Shown piece after piece: positions 1 through 10,572 of a stretch of 64,000 nucleotides of DNA. Under the pieces are notes generated by a model. The model made no database searches, had not been told where the DNA came from, and saw only the letters and a list, made by a program, of their open reading frames with translations. Both the position numbers and the translations under genes were made by a program. Source of the stretch: Nepenthes gracilis (Eukaryota > Streptophyta > Magnoliopsida > Caryophyllales > Nepenthaceae); contig BSYO01000004.1 of the NCBI GenBank assembly GCA_033239525.1, forward strand, positions 14,856,037 through 14,920,036, written 5' to 3'. Each line of letters begins with the position of its first letter. The first letter of the stretch is position 1.

Positions 1-35
1 CAATCATAGTCTTTAAGGAATTCGATCCATCTCCG

Positions 36-347
36 CTACCTCATATTCAACTCTTTCGATGAAAATAAATACTTGATGCTCTTGTGATCAGAGTACACCA
101 AAAACTTCTTATCGTACAAATAATGCCTCCATATCTTCAATGCGAAAACAATGGTGGCTAACTCCAAATCATGGGTTGGATAGTTCTTTTCATGAATCTT
201 CAATTGCTGAGACCCATAAGCAACCACCTTTTTATTTTGCATCAAAACACATTTGAGGCCAACCTTAGAAGTGTCACAATGTACCTCGACGCCACCTGAA
301 CTATCAGGGATAGTTAGAATTGGTGCCAAAGTCAAACGATCCTTCAA
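36..347 (-). pseudogene. Ty3/gypsy RNase H relic
   Basis: Open stretch of 103 codons matching the RNase H domain that follows reverse transcriptase in Ty3/gypsy pol. It would degrade the RNA strand of the RNA/DNA hybrid during reverse transcription. The expected acidic residues are visible in HCDTS (Asp), HDLELA (Glu) and YSDHKS (Asp). The conserved run ending [10 protein letters not shown] is also present. Downstream, the reading continues past a stop into RRWIEFLKDYD, the usual sequence after this domain, so the stop at about 36 is a mutation rather than a natural end. The domain is separated from RT by another stop near 348-359. Confidence 0.85.
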
Positions 348-359
348 CTCTTGAATGCT

Positions 360-937
360 TCACTCACACTCTTTAGTCCATTCAGACTTCACTTCCTTCT
401 TCGTCAACTGAGTAAGCGACAAAGTAATCCGAGAGAAATTCTCCACAAATTGGCGATAATAACTAGCCATACCCAAGAAACTATGGACCTCCGTCACAGC
501 CATCGGTCGACTCCAATTGATCATAGCTTTAATCTTTTTTGGGTTTACTGAGATGCCTCCATCAGAAATGACATGGCCCAAGAATATACTTCATCGAGCC
601 AAAACTCGCACTTTTTCAGCTTCGTGAGCAACTTATGTTCTATAAGGGTCTGAAGTACGATCCTCAAATGCTCATCGTGCTCAACACAACTCTTCAAATA
701 GATCAAGATGTTATCAATGAAGACCACATCAAATTTATCCAAATAGGGTTGAAAAACCCGGTTCATCAAATCCATAAACATAGCCAGAGCATTCGTCAAC
801 CCGAGTGGCATAACAAGAAACTCATAATGGCCATATCTCATTCGGAATGCCGTCTTCACCACATCCTGTTGCTTAATCTTGAGTTGATGATACCCTAATT
901 GAAGATTGATTTTGGAGAACACGCGAATCCCTTGCAA
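360..937 (-). pseudogene. Ty3/gypsy reverse transcriptase relic
   Basis: Two overlapping open stretches (937-545 and 581-360) together cover the palm and thumb of a Ty3/gypsy reverse transcriptase, joined by a frameshift near 545-581. Visible landmarks are [20 protein letters not shown] (fingers/palm) and VFIDNILIY, where the catalytic pair normally read as DD is DN. Further on are [15 protein letters not shown] and SFLGMASYYRQFVENFSR. Loss of the second aspartate would abolish polymerisation. The N-terminal part (about 940-1138) holds recognisable fragments such as [10 protein letters not shown] but is broken by stops. Confidence 0.87.
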
Positions 938-1138
938 TTGATCGAAGAGATCATCAATTCACGGAAACAGGTACTTGTTCTTGATTGTGACCTCATTTAA
1001 CTCACGATAGTCTACACACAACCTCAAAATCTCATCCTTCTTCTTCATGAAGTGGATCAGAGTACCCCACGACAAAATACTGGGTCTAATAAAACCATGC
1101 CCAGAATAACAATCAATAGTTGCATGATTCCTTGACAA

Positions 1139-1450
1139 TCAATTCATGCCCAGAATAACATCAAATTCATGCATCTCCAAAAGAATCAAGTCAATAGCTA
1201 AGGTCAACCCATTCATGTTTACCAAACACCCAGGGTATGAGACATCAGTAACAACAGAGGACTCTGTGGGCGTTGACACAACCAACGAATAATTGAGAAT
1301 CACAGGAGAAGAAACTAAATAACAAGCAAATTGAGGCGACACAAAAGAATGGGTGGATCTAGAATCAAAAAGTACAGTAGACACCACAAATAGAAAGAAT
1401 ACCTTCCACCACAGTATTATTTGCCTAAGCTTCACTAGCGATAACTGCAA
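1139..1450 (-). pseudogene. retroviral-type aspartic protease relic
   Basis: Open stretch of 103 codons between gag and RT. It matches the gypsy protease that would cut the Gag-Pol polyprotein. The active-site loop, usually DSGSTHSF, reads DSRSTHSF here, so the glycine after the catalytic Asp is lost. The later FDVILGMN run is the conserved C-terminal flap region of this family (usually FDVILGMDWL), ending here at a stop. Position and motifs make the assignment firm; activity is not expected. Confidence 0.82.
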
Positions 1451-1459
1451 ACGCCTTTC

Positions 1460-2370
1460 CTAGAATACTCGGCTTAGGGGCAAGAGCTTTCTTTTTGTGA
1501 GGACAATCTTTGATCTTGTGCCCAGGCTGTCCTCAATTGAAATATACACCCAACGCCTTATAGCAAGGCCTACACCATAAGGCTTCTCACAATGCTGATA
1601 TGGACTGGCGAGAGCTTGCTTGGCCAGTGTCGAAGGACTAGCCTTCTTTTCTTGATCCACTTGCTTCAATCTCTTAGGTGGTCTCCCCAAACCCGGACTA
1701 GAGCTAAAACCGATGCCACTTGTGCTGGACATTCTCTTCCTGAAGTACTCCTCTTTCTCAAACTCTTTCTCGTAGATTAAGGCATGATCCAACTCCTCTC
1801 CATAGGTCGACAGTTTGAGGGTTGCCAACTGCTTGCGGATATCATCCTGCAAGCCTTGCAGAAACTTCCTAGCTTTCCTCTCCTCATCCTCGACCATGTA
1901 TGGATCATAGCGTGCCAATTCTGTAAACTTTGTATCATACTCGGCCACCGTCCTATTTCCTTGCCTCAATCGGATAAACTTTTCCTTCTTCTGCTCACGG
2001 AGGGCGAATGGGAAGTACTTCTCCATAAATATCTCCTCAATCATAGGCCAGATGATCTCATGCTCTGGCACACCTAAGGCTCGCTTCATCCTCTCACACA
2101 AGTATTGGGCTTCACCCTCCAACCGGTACAAGGCAAACAGTACCCGATCCTCCTCAGGGTAACAAATAATAGCAAATACTTTCTTCTGCATCTGGAATCA
2201 CGTGCCGCTTTAATCGAATCTGGCTTCCCAAGAAACTCAGGAACTCTCTCCTGGATGAATCGGTCATATGTAGATGGTCTAGGATTAGCAGAAACTGGGG
2301 CTAGAGCAGGAATAGGCACTTGAGCAAGATTCCTCTTCCCCATGTCTGCCATACGACCCAATAGATTCAA
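1460..2370 (-). pseudogene. Ty3/gypsy gag relic (frameshifted)
   Basis: Capsid (retrotransposon gag) relic in two frames. The first part runs from 2370 and includes RVPEFLGKPDSIKA. It shifts near 2200 into the frame beginning MQKKVFAIICYPEEDRVLFA. Family hallmarks include YRLEGEAQY, EEIFMEKYFP, LRQGNRTVAEYDTKFTELAR and RKFLQGLQDDIR. The zinc knuckle near 1500-1590 is damaged twice. A one-base shift follows CEKPYGVG, and in the restored frame the second knuckle cysteine is a stop before GQPGHKIKDCP. Translation from the first Met is therefore cut short and RNA packaging would be lost. Confidence 0.83.
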
Positions 2371-2676
2371 ATATTCGGCCTTTCTATCATGTGGTTGACT
2401 ACCTCGACGCGTTGTCTTTCATCTCGATGGAATTATCTTCTATAGATGTTTATTCTGAAATAAGAATGATATGGGTTAGATTATAGGTCAGACACTAACT
2501 AAGAAATTACAATTCTATGCAACAGAACACAACTAACAGTCTAAGTACGGCAACTATGACAACTAAAACTACCAAATCTAACTTAACCATCCTATGCCTC
2601 AATCTACTTATTTCATCTAGCCTATACTATCCTAGGCTTCCACATACGATTCAAATCAAGCCTATGGCATCTCATA

Positions 2677-2687
2677 GCTGATATCAA
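2677..2687 (-). promoter_or_regulatory. primer-binding site of element D
   Basis: The minus strand reads TTGATATCAGC next to the LTR edge, one mismatch-rich step from the initiator-Met-tRNA primer site TGGTATCAGAGC. It fixes the inner edge of the LTR and the orientation of the element. Confidence 0.65.
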
Positions 2688-2688
2688 T

Positions 2689-4595
2689 TGTGACGGACCA
2701 TATTTTCTAATTGAAATCTGACAGAGTTTTGACTATAAAATAGTCATCAAACTAATACAAACATGTACAAATATCCCTATATAGTACAAAATATATATCT
2801 ACAAGATCGCAACACAGGATCCAAAAAGCTACAATTTGAAACTCATGACACCGACGTCATAACTTTGGTTACGATGTCGGCTTAGATAAGATGCCATTAG
2901 GTACCCAAACAAATCATAAGGACCTGCAAAAGTGCATAGATCCATCAAATATAGTGAAAACTAACTATCTGTACAATCATCAACATACACATACATCATC
3001 AATACATGTCCATCAAAATTATACAAAAATGCTCCACAAGGTACAAAATCACAAATCTAAGTCCACAAGGCTCTTCCTCCAAGATCTGCAACCTAGACAA
3101 CTCCTAAGCTCTACTTTTTGCCTCATCAGATATAAGGGCGTGCTCATCTAGAGGAAAAAAAATAGTAAGGAGTGAGCCAAATACTTAGTAAGGTATAATA
3201 ATCAAAGACAGTTGGCAATATACGCAAAAGAAAACAAAGGAAGGACATATGAGCATAATATAAATACATAACATGAAGTATGATCAAATACACTTTTCAG
3301 AATATATTTATATTTCCTCTTTTACTATATTCATTCTTTAGGTTCTAAAAAATATATAAACTTCTTTATATTTGCGGACTAGAGCCAGTATATCTTACCA
3401 GCTAATGGAGTAGTTGATCGAGTAATGAAATGTGTATGCCCGGAGACATTATAAGGTGCTAACCATGACACCTCAAACTTTAACGTTTTGTGGCGGACGG
3501 TAAACCTTTCATCCAATATACAGGGTCAGAGAATAGATACGCCACTAGAGCATCTTCTGTGACCTAGGAGTATTCCTCGATTTACCACCATAATATTCTC
3601 AGGTATGTTAGGGAATACTACCTTCTGAAGTACAAATCCTTGGTCCAGATTCTTAATTACTTATTCTTAACGAAAGGTTTCACTAGAAATTACACAGAAT
3701 TCTCACTTCTTGGAGAACAAATCATCAGATATAATAAATTATGGAGTTTTCCTTAAATACTTTGCATAATTTTCATGATTCATAGATACAGATATAGATA
3801 ATTATTTTCTTATGAGTTCATATCTTCACATGCTTGTAATTACATGTATAAATCAACATAGAGCTTAGAACATGTAAGAAATTCTTACCACCACGAGGTA
3901 AATATAATTTTAGAGCTTTTGGATAATAAATCTCGAAGATGAGTATTGATATGAAATTCCTTTCCACCATGAATATGAAATTCCTTCAATAAAATAATGG
4001 AGAAATGATTTTCTTGCTATATTAACCTTAGAATTTTAACAAAGACAAGTATTAGAACCATAATACCCAAAGGAATCAACAAAAATTGATAGCAAGAGAA
4101 AGAGAAAGCTTAGGATGCACTTGTCTCCGCCTGATATATCAAAATTTTTACTCTGAACCTTCCGAATTGAGCTACTCGGAAGCTTTGCCCCCTTTTCTAT
4201 CTCTTCTTCTCCCTCCTTTGGCCTTTCTCTCTCTATTCTCTCTCCTTAATTTCTTTCACCACTTGAAAATGTGGTGGACGCTGGTCCTCGACTAATTTAT
4301 AAGAGACCTGCACTTGAGTGCAGCTTGGGTGCAACCATTTTGTCTTTGTCACCTGCTCAGGCGCTTAAGCCCGCTTTAGGCATGCTTGGCTTTGCTCCAG
4401 CCCCTTAGGTGCCTGAAAGATGCAGGACAGATGCAGCAACGTCGACCTGGGGGCGGATGCACAAATCGTCCGATTTATAATTTTTTTAACTTTATTTTTC
4501 ACATCATTTGACCTCAATTTCAATTATATTAACTAAATTAATCGCTATTGACATAAATTAAAAAAATTCAAACCATACACCATCTATGCCTTACA
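2689..4595 (-). repeat. 5' LTR of element D
   Basis: The inner edge begins TGTGACGG beside the primer site. The outer edge is set at ...TTACA (4595) because the minus strand then starts TGTAAGG, like element I. The right boundary is approximate because the other LTR is outside the window. A TATA-like TTTATAAG at 4296-4303 (CTTATAAA on the minus strand) is followed downstream by a purine-rich leader (AGAGAGAAAG type) at about 4150-4260, the same layout as the leaders of elements I and II. Confidence 0.65.
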
Positions 4596-5737
4596 AGCAT
4601 GGAATCTAGTAGACATGTAAAGTTAGGGACTCGCTGATCATGAAGTCCCTTATTAAATGTCACTCACCTTCTTGAACATGTGGGTGTTCCCCCGTGGATG
4701 GTGTAATCACTAATAGAGGTCTAATGGCATAGGTGCTAATAGCCTATTTTACAAAAATTTCCATTTCACAAAGTGCTCCATGCACCTCGGCATTTTCTCT
4801 TAGAGCCACTCCTATGGATCCACTAGCATTGGATCATCGATGCTATGTTGCTTTGACCTCCCACAAAACAATATAAAAACTTAGAATCTTGCTTATACTA
4901 AGTTATCCACTCACTCAATATCTCTATACTTAGAATATTGCTAAAATATCCTAAGTCACCAATCACTAAGCAGATCCTCAAATATTTTTGACTTTTTAAG
5001 TCCTTAAGAATTCTCACAAGAACTTTATTTTTCGGCACAATAACTATGGTGGCTTGGAATAGAATCACCCAAGACAACCTGAACTGACCATGTAGAAGAA
5101 CTCAAATTATAAATAATTAACACAAATCCATTACGAATCAAATATCTCTCGTAAATATTAAACTCTTCCCAACAAGGGATCATATAAATGTTTATAAAAT
5201 AACAGGGAACATGGTCCTATCATACTATCCATCATCTATTAGAACTCAAAAGAAAACTCCCATCACTTGAGTTGATACTCTTAAACTAAAAAATTGTCTC
5301 TCCACATGAAATCTCCACAACATTAATTAGATCTACCCTATTATGCCATCAACCTACTTTACTTTGAAGCCAAAAAATACAATCATGAGCATAATATCCA
5401 ATAAGTGATGTAATCAATAACACTAGAAATCAATAGTATAACTCAGAAAATTGACATTATTATACAGAGAGATAATAATTTATAAAAATCTATTCGAGAC
5501 TTAATGCCTCCGTGACACATGAATTATTGGCCAACTATCAGGGTTTCTACCAAAACTAAATATCATGAATGTAATTGAGATTTTGCTAAATTTGAATATC
5601 AATAACAAAGTAGATTCCTTCAAACTTATCTCAGTTGAGGTTGCAAGTGCATGAAATGTTATAATAATCTTTTCAAGTCATATTTTGTAACAGTGAACTA
5701 ATGAATATACGCCTACCACCAATGGCTGGTAAACATT
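4596..5737. other. unassigned AT-rich spacer
   Basis: No reading frame, repeat or RNA gene that I can support. It is the left flank of the element I insertion and should join 48564 onward in the pre-insertion locus. Confidence 0.5.
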
Positions 5738-5742
5738 TACAA

Positions 5743-6116
5743 TGTAAGGTGCTCGTTTCCACAATATGGTAAATATGAGTGATGAGGTTCTGGATTCTAA
5801 AATATAGTAATTGGGAGGTACTTAAGTTAAAATAAGTGAATTAAGGTCAAAGGGTACGGGAGGAATCGGTTTGAAAAGCCTAAATATTCGAAATTGGTGA
5901 AAATTGGGAATTGAAGTTGCAAACCATAAAATGTTAATATGTAAATAAGATTTTGAGTTTTAAATTATGATAATCATGATTTATTAATGTTATATAATCA
6001 AAATTAGGAACCAAAGATGTAAAAAATTTGGTTATAAGGGTCAAAATGAGTCCCAAATGAAAAAATGTGAAACTGGCATGCTGTAGGCTCGACGCAGACC
6101 TGACCTGTGCCCGATC
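5743..6116 (+). repeat. element I 5' LTR, part 1 (U3)
   Basis: Starts TGTAAGGTGCTCG right after TSD TACAA. It aligns by eye with the 3' LTR from 23445 (shared runs include TGGTAAATATGA, AGGTCAAAGGGTAC and TTGAAGTTGCAAACC). It is broken at 6116 by solo LTR A. Confidence 0.85.
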
Positions 6117-6309
6117 TGTGACGGCCCAGATTCTAAAATGTAGAAGTCCCAGTCATGGAATCAAAATAATCAAAGAATAGAGGAAAATTGAAGGATGCTT
6201 AAATTGAGAAGAACTGGCCTTATATGGGTCAAAAAGAGGTTAACTTTCCCTTGTGTCTTAAAATAATCGAGTCCGACCCTTTTTAAAGAATAATCAAGTT
6301 CGACCTGCC

Positions 6310-6590
6310 CTGCAAGGAAGTCAAAGAATCAGTCCGGTTTTCTAAGTGAAGAAATCAGTCCGGTTCCTTAAGGCAAAAATCAAGTCCGGCTTTGTGCAGT
6401 CCGGCTTTGTGCAGTCCGGCTTTGAGCATGTGAAAATCCAGTCCGCCCTTTTTACACAAAAAATCAACTCTAGCCTTTTGAAAAGAGGTCCGTCCGGCCC
6501 AAACATATCAACTTCGGCCATTTACATGAAATAATCCAGTCAGGTCCTTTGCATAAAATAATCAAGTTCGGCCTTGTGTGTTGGTAAAGC
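6310..6590 (+). repeat. U3 CCGG-containing degenerate repeats of solo LTR A
   Basis: Repeats of about 30 bp with AATCAAGTYCGGCCTT-like cores, including three near-perfect 15-bp copies of AGTCCGGCTTTGTGC around 6383-6427. Related arrays lie upstream of the TATA box in copy B. Confidence 0.75.
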
Positions 6591-6664
6591 CGGAGTAGAA
6601 TTTTTGTGTGCAGCGAGAATAAAATCCGAAGTTGATGAGAAGGTGATGGACGGAGTGAATAATA

Positions 6665-6735
6665 AGAGGAAGTCGACCGGATTTGGAGATGTTGACCGGA
6701 ATTGGAGAGTCGACCGGCAACATTGGCAATAAATA
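6665..6735 (+). promoter_or_regulatory. TTGACC/GTCGACC motif cluster in U3 of copy A
   Basis: Three GTYGACCGG motifs about 20 bp apart upstream of the TATA-like site. TTGACC is the W-box core bound by plant WRKY factors. In this copy two of the three have changed to GTCGACC. Copy C keeps many more. Regulation by WRKY proteins is inference. Confidence 0.5.
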
Positions 6736-6910
6736 AGGAGCAGTTGGCCGGAATAAATTAATAGAACTAAAGACAAAAGTAGACTTCAGTTAGAATCCAA
6801 CTAGGCGGTGAACAAAAAGGAGTAGGTAAACTAATCTAGTTACTCCACCTACCGTCTGCAAACAAGTACGGGAGTAAGTAACTTACCCAACTTACCCCAC
6901 CTACTCCCTC

Positions 6911-6923
6911 CTCTATACAAACC
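6911..6923 (+). promoter_or_regulatory. degenerate TATA box of LTR A
   Basis: CTCTATACAAACC lines up with CTATATAAAC in copies B and C. The flanking CCACCTACTCC-type sequence upstream and AGTAAGGAAGAAGGGA downstream are also conserved, so this is the likely U3/R promoter of the family, weakened here. Confidence 0.6.
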
Positions 6924-7379
6924 AGCGATGGATGATGGAAAAACGAGGGAACCGGCAAGCAGTAAGGAAGAAGGGAGTGAAGGAGAGAGCTCCAAGACGT
7001 AAAAAAAACCGTCTGTCAGGCAAGGAGGGAAGAATTTTGAGACAGCCCGTCAGGCAAGTGTACCTCGGACGCCGTTTTTAAGTTCATTACAAGTATATTC
7101 TACTCTGTTTCTAAATTCATGCTTTATTGCAAGTGTACTTCGGACGTTGTTTTTAAGTTCCGTTTTTAGTTCATTTGCAAATATACTACACTCTGTTTTG
7201 CTACAAGTAATCGGACGTTAACATGTTTTTAGTTTTTGTTTGAATCTGTTCTGAAGTTCATGATGCCTGTTTTCCTACATTCTGAACTTACATGAAATCC
7301 GGACCAAAGGTTACAACTGGCATATGACATGTAAAACGAAACTGGCATTTGGCATGAAAACGGCATTTGCTTGAAATTG

Positions 7380-8990
7380 AACACAACCTTCTAAATGAAC
7401 TCCGGCTTGTTAAAATGAACTCCGTCCTGTGTCAAAATGAACTCCAGCTTGTATTCTGACTTTGAACTGAAACTAAAAATGAACTCCGGCCTGTAATTAT
7501 GACTTTGAACTGAATCTGAAAATGAACTCCGGCTTTTTAAAGTACTCCGTCCGTTTAAGAAAAAGAACTCCGTCCTTTTTGATGAAAATGTACTCCAAAA
7601 GAACTCTGGCTTTAAAATAAACTTTGGCCTTAATGTAAAGGGAACTCCGGCCTCAATGTAAAACGAACTCCGGCTTTAATGAACTCCGGCTGTTAAATGA
7701 ACTCCACCCTTTAATGTGAAATGAACTCCGGTTTTAATGAACTTTGGCTTGTAATTCTGACTTTGAACTGAAACTGAAAATGAACACCGGCTTGTAATTC
7801 TGACTTTGAACTGAATCTGAAAATGAACTCCGGCTTTTTAAAGTACTCCGTCCGTTTAAGAAAAAGAACTCCGTCCTTTTTGATGAAAAAGTACTCCAAA
7901 AGAACTTTGACTTTAAAATAAACTCCGGCCTTAATGTAAAGGGAACTCCGGCCTCAATGTAAAACGAACTCCGGCTTTAATGAACTCCGGCTGTTAAATA
8001 AACTCCGCCCTTTAATGTGAAATGAACTTCGGTTTTAATGAACTCCGACTTGTAATTCTGACTTTGAATTGAAACTGAAAATGAACTCTAAAGTAATTCT
8101 GACTTTGAACTGAAACTGAAAATGAACTCCGGCTTTGTAAAAGTAAAGCACTCCATCCCTGTGAAAGTAAAGCACTCCGTCCCTGTGAAAGTAAAGCACT
8201 ACGTCCCTTTGAAAGTAAAGCACTCTGTCCCTATGAAAGTAAAGCACTCCGTCCCTGTGAAAATAAAGTACTCCGTCCCTGTGAAAGTAAAGCACTCCGT
8301 CCCTGTGAAAGTAAAGCACTCCGTCCCTTTGAAAGTAAAGCACTCCATCCCTGTGAAAGTAAAGCACTCCGTCCCTTTGAAAGTAAAGCACTCCATCCCT
8401 GTGAAATTAAAGAGCTCCGTCCTTTGTGAAAAGTACTCCGTCCAAAGTGCTCTGTCCTTTGTGAAACGTACTCCGTCCAAAGAGCTCCGTCCTTTGTGAA
8501 AAGTGCTCCGTCCAAAAAAGCTCCATCCCTTAAGAAAAGTACTCGTCCAAAGAGCTCCGTCCCTTAAGAAAGGTACTCCGTCCAAAAGAGTTCCGTCCCT
8601 TAAGAAAGGTACTCCGTCCAAAAAGAGCTCCGTCCCTTAAGAAAAGTGCTCCGTCCAAAAAAGCTCCGTCCCTTAAGAAAAGTACTCCGTCCAAAAGAGC
8701 TCCGTCCCTTACAAAAGTACTCCGTCCAAAAGAGCTCCGTCCTTTGTGAAAATACGCCGTCCAAAAGAGCTCCGTCCTTTTTGAAAATACGCTGTTCAAA
8801 GAGAGCTCCGCCCGATTGAAACCAAGATCTCCGGCTTTTTGAGCACTCCAGAACTCCTGCTTTTGCACTAAAAATAAATTCCGACTCCAAATTGAAAATG
8901 AGCTTCGGATTGTACTGAAAATGAAACCGGCTTCAAAAGAGCTCCGGCCCTTGATAAAAATCTACACCGGTCCCCAGTAAAATATGTTTT
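7380..8990 (+). repeat. degenerate CTCCG(G/T) tandem array in LTR A
   Basis: About 1.6 kb of 20-35-bp units whose sense-strand core is GnnCTCCGgc or GnnCTCCGtcc (CGGAGnnC on the other strand). Two unit classes intermix: AATGAACTCCGGCTT and AAAGAGCTCCGTCCCTT. A segment of about 260 bp is itself duplicated (about 7455-7740 resembles 7755-8040). The array lies downstream of the TATA box, so it would form the transcript leader and R/U5. Confidence 0.9.
8137..8424 (+). repeat. 24-bp minisatellite, 12 units
   Basis: Twelve head-to-tail 24-bp units with the core AAGTAAAGCACTCCGTCCCT, starting at 8137, 8161, 8185 and so on. Most differ at one to three positions; the last unit shifts toward the GAGCTCCGTCC class. 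This is a local homogenised expansion inside the larger array. Because 24 is a multiple of three, long open frames appear on both strands, but these are a by-product. Confidence 0.95.
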
Positions 8991-9120
8991 TGAAAATATG
9001 TCCGGCCTTTCCTTGATAAGAATCTGCACCGGTCCCAAGTATAATATGTAGATACTTAAAAATAGCTAAAGATATATTATGCAAGTCTGATTTCAATAAG
9101 GGGTTTTTGATAAAAGATGA

Positions 9121-9336
9121 ATGATAGCCATCCTCAGGGCTTGGTACACGGAGGTAATGATAGCCATCCTCGGGGCTTGGTACACGGAGGTAATGATAGC
9201 CGTCCTTGGGGCTTGGTACACGAAGGTAATGATAGCCGTCCTCGGGGCTTGGTACACAGAGGGAATGATAGCCGTCCTCGGGGCTTGGTACAAGGAGGGA
9301 ATGATAGCCGTCCTCGAGGCTTGGTACAAGGAGGGG
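9121..9336 (+). repeat. 36-bp minisatellite, 6 units
   Basis: Six 36-bp units starting at 9121, 9157, 9193, 9229, 9265 and 9301. Each reads ATGATAGCCnTCCTCGGGG followed by GCTTGGTACACGGAGGTA or a close variant. In copies B and C the same part of the LTR instead carries a related segment, which in C is amplified with a different, 55-58-bp unit. Confidence 0.93.
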
Positions 9337-9970
9337 AATAATATAAAGTACCGTTTACCGTTTTACCGATATGTTATATTACAGTAAAATGATGATAATG
9401 TATGGTACAATGAAAAGATGATAATGAATCGTATACAGTGAAAAGATGATAGAGTGAACAGTATAGAGTATTGTTTTCAGTTTTACCATGCATCAGTAAA
9501 GTTTATAGTTATCATTTTATAGTCTATAGCGTAATGATTTATGAAGCATGAGATTTGATATGATTATATGATCATATGATCGTTTTGGCATAACTGTTTT
9601 ACAGTTCATATGTATGTACCTTGCTGGGCCTCGGCTCACTGTTTTATATTTTTTCCCCCTACAGATGAAGTTTTAGAGCTTGCGCCTGACGAGTTGGAGT
9701 GATTAGAGTTTGTCTGAAGAATTATTAAAGACCTCGGAAGTTTATTTTGGAGAAATATCATTGTAATGACTTGATGGACTTCTATGATTAAATATTTTTG
9801 GCTATGTATTCGGAAATGAATATCTTGAAATGAATATGAATGCTTCCACAAGTATTAGAATAACTTCCGCTATACTTATTATGGGTAAAAATATATGTGT
9901 CCTAGATGGCATCTTTGATCCTGTGTTACACCCAATTGGTTTAGTTTGGGTTTTTAATTGTGTTTTTGTT

Positions 9971-10011
9971 TGACGGAAGCTTTGAGGACAAAAAAAAAAT
10001 CCGTTCCGTCA
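9971..10011 (+). promoter_or_regulatory. inverted repeat at the U5 end of LTR A
   Basis: TGACGGAA (9971-9978) and TTCCGTCA (10004-10011) form a perfect 8-bp stem around a loop that contains an A-tract. The pair is nearly intact at the same place in copies B and C. It could be a terminator/polyadenylation hairpin or an integrase recognition feature; function is inferred only. Confidence 0.6.
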
Positions 10012-10018
10012 CACGATC

Positions 10019-10572
10019 AGCGCTTGAGGTGCCACCTGGGCACAAAAAATAGAAAATTCATGCCCGAGGAGTGCTCGAGGTGCGGCCTAAGTGGGAAAAA
10101 CAAAACCGCTACCCTTGATCACTACCTAACTGGCGCTGGAGCGCCAGTTGGGATATTTAAGCTCGCTATTGCTAAACTGTCACCTATTTTAAGCTCGCTA
10201 TGATGCATTTGCTAAACTATTAGCTCACTATTGTTTCCTTTTTTTCCTTCCAGATGAGACCCACAAGCTGTCACCTGATTAGATAGAGTAAAGAGAGGAA
10301 TTTTACTAAAAAGATTGCTGGTCATCAAGGACTTAGTATCTAGAATGTGGTGGATATAATGTTATGCAAATAGTTGATTGAGTTTTATATTATGTGTTAA
10401 ATTATGATATGGCTTATTGTTTAAGTATTATAGATCATTGTTTTGCTTATGCATCTTATTTATGAATATAGAATGATTCTATAGGTATAAGTTAGGTTTT
10501 GTGTAAGTTCCTAGATGGTATCTCTCTTTTGATCCAATATAGTGATTGAGATATTGTGTTGAAGCCATGAAT
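10019..10572 (+). repeat. element I 5' LTR, part 2
   Basis: Continues the LTR after solo LTR A. Relative to the 3' LTR about 1.45 kb is missing around 10150-10200: the sequence jumps from the GC-rich island (matching 23930) to the GATGCATTTGnTnA block (matching 25455). A perfect 10-bp inverted repeat (AACTGGCGCT / AGCGCCAGTT, spacer GG) occupies 10128-10149. The last 10 bases, AGCCATGAAT, are the LINE target duplication. Confidence 0.8.
10563..10572 (+). repeat. LINE target-site duplication, left copy
   Basis: AGCCATGAAT, repeated exactly at 20290-20299. The uninterrupted sequence in element II (48316-48330) reads AGCCATGCATGATATGG, showing the two flanks were once joined. Confidence 0.85.

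Larger units (their letters stand above)
1..4595 (-). mobile_element. Ty3/gypsy retrotransposon 'D', partial, decayed
   Basis: An LTR retrotransposon read on the minus strand. From right to left it shows an LTR (2689-4595), a primer-binding site (about 2677-2687), gag (about 2370-1460), aspartic protease (1450-1139), reverse transcriptase (937-360) and RNase H (347-36). The order gag-PR-RT-RH fits Ty3/gypsy. Integrase and the other LTR would lie left of the window. Every domain carries frameshifts, stops or lost catalytic residues, so the copy is dead. Its LTR terminus (TGTGACGG on the plus strand at the internal side) matches that of the A/B/C family and is close to elements I and II, which suggests one lineage. 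Confidence 0.85.
6117..10013 (+). mobile_element. solo LTR 'A' of the giant-LTR family
   Basis: A 3.9-kb insertion beginning TGTGACGG and ending CCGTCACA. It is flanked by the perfect 5-bp duplication CGATC (6112-6116 and 10014-10018) inside the U3 of element I. No internal region is present, so it is a solo LTR, probably left by LTR-LTR recombination. In LTR order it holds a U3 with CCGG-rich repeats (6310-6590), TTGACC-type motifs (6665-6735), a TATA-like site (6911-6923), then about 1.6 kb of CGGAG-core repeats (sense strand CTCCG) and two minisatellites. The U5 end is shared with copies B and C. Confidence 0.9.

Noticed and set aside
8035..8868. Several 90-140-codon open frames on both strands across the LTR A array
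   Set aside because: They are by-products of 24-bp and similar units with lengths divisible by three. Every frame is a repeating peptide and there is no start context or homolog.
8137..9336. Regular direct repeats resembling a CRISPR array
   Set aside because: Units are contiguous with no unique spacers, the repeats vary, and the context is a plant LTR.
9093..9387. Open frames over the 36-bp repeats
   Set aside because: Repeat length is a multiple of three; the frames lie in a solo LTR.
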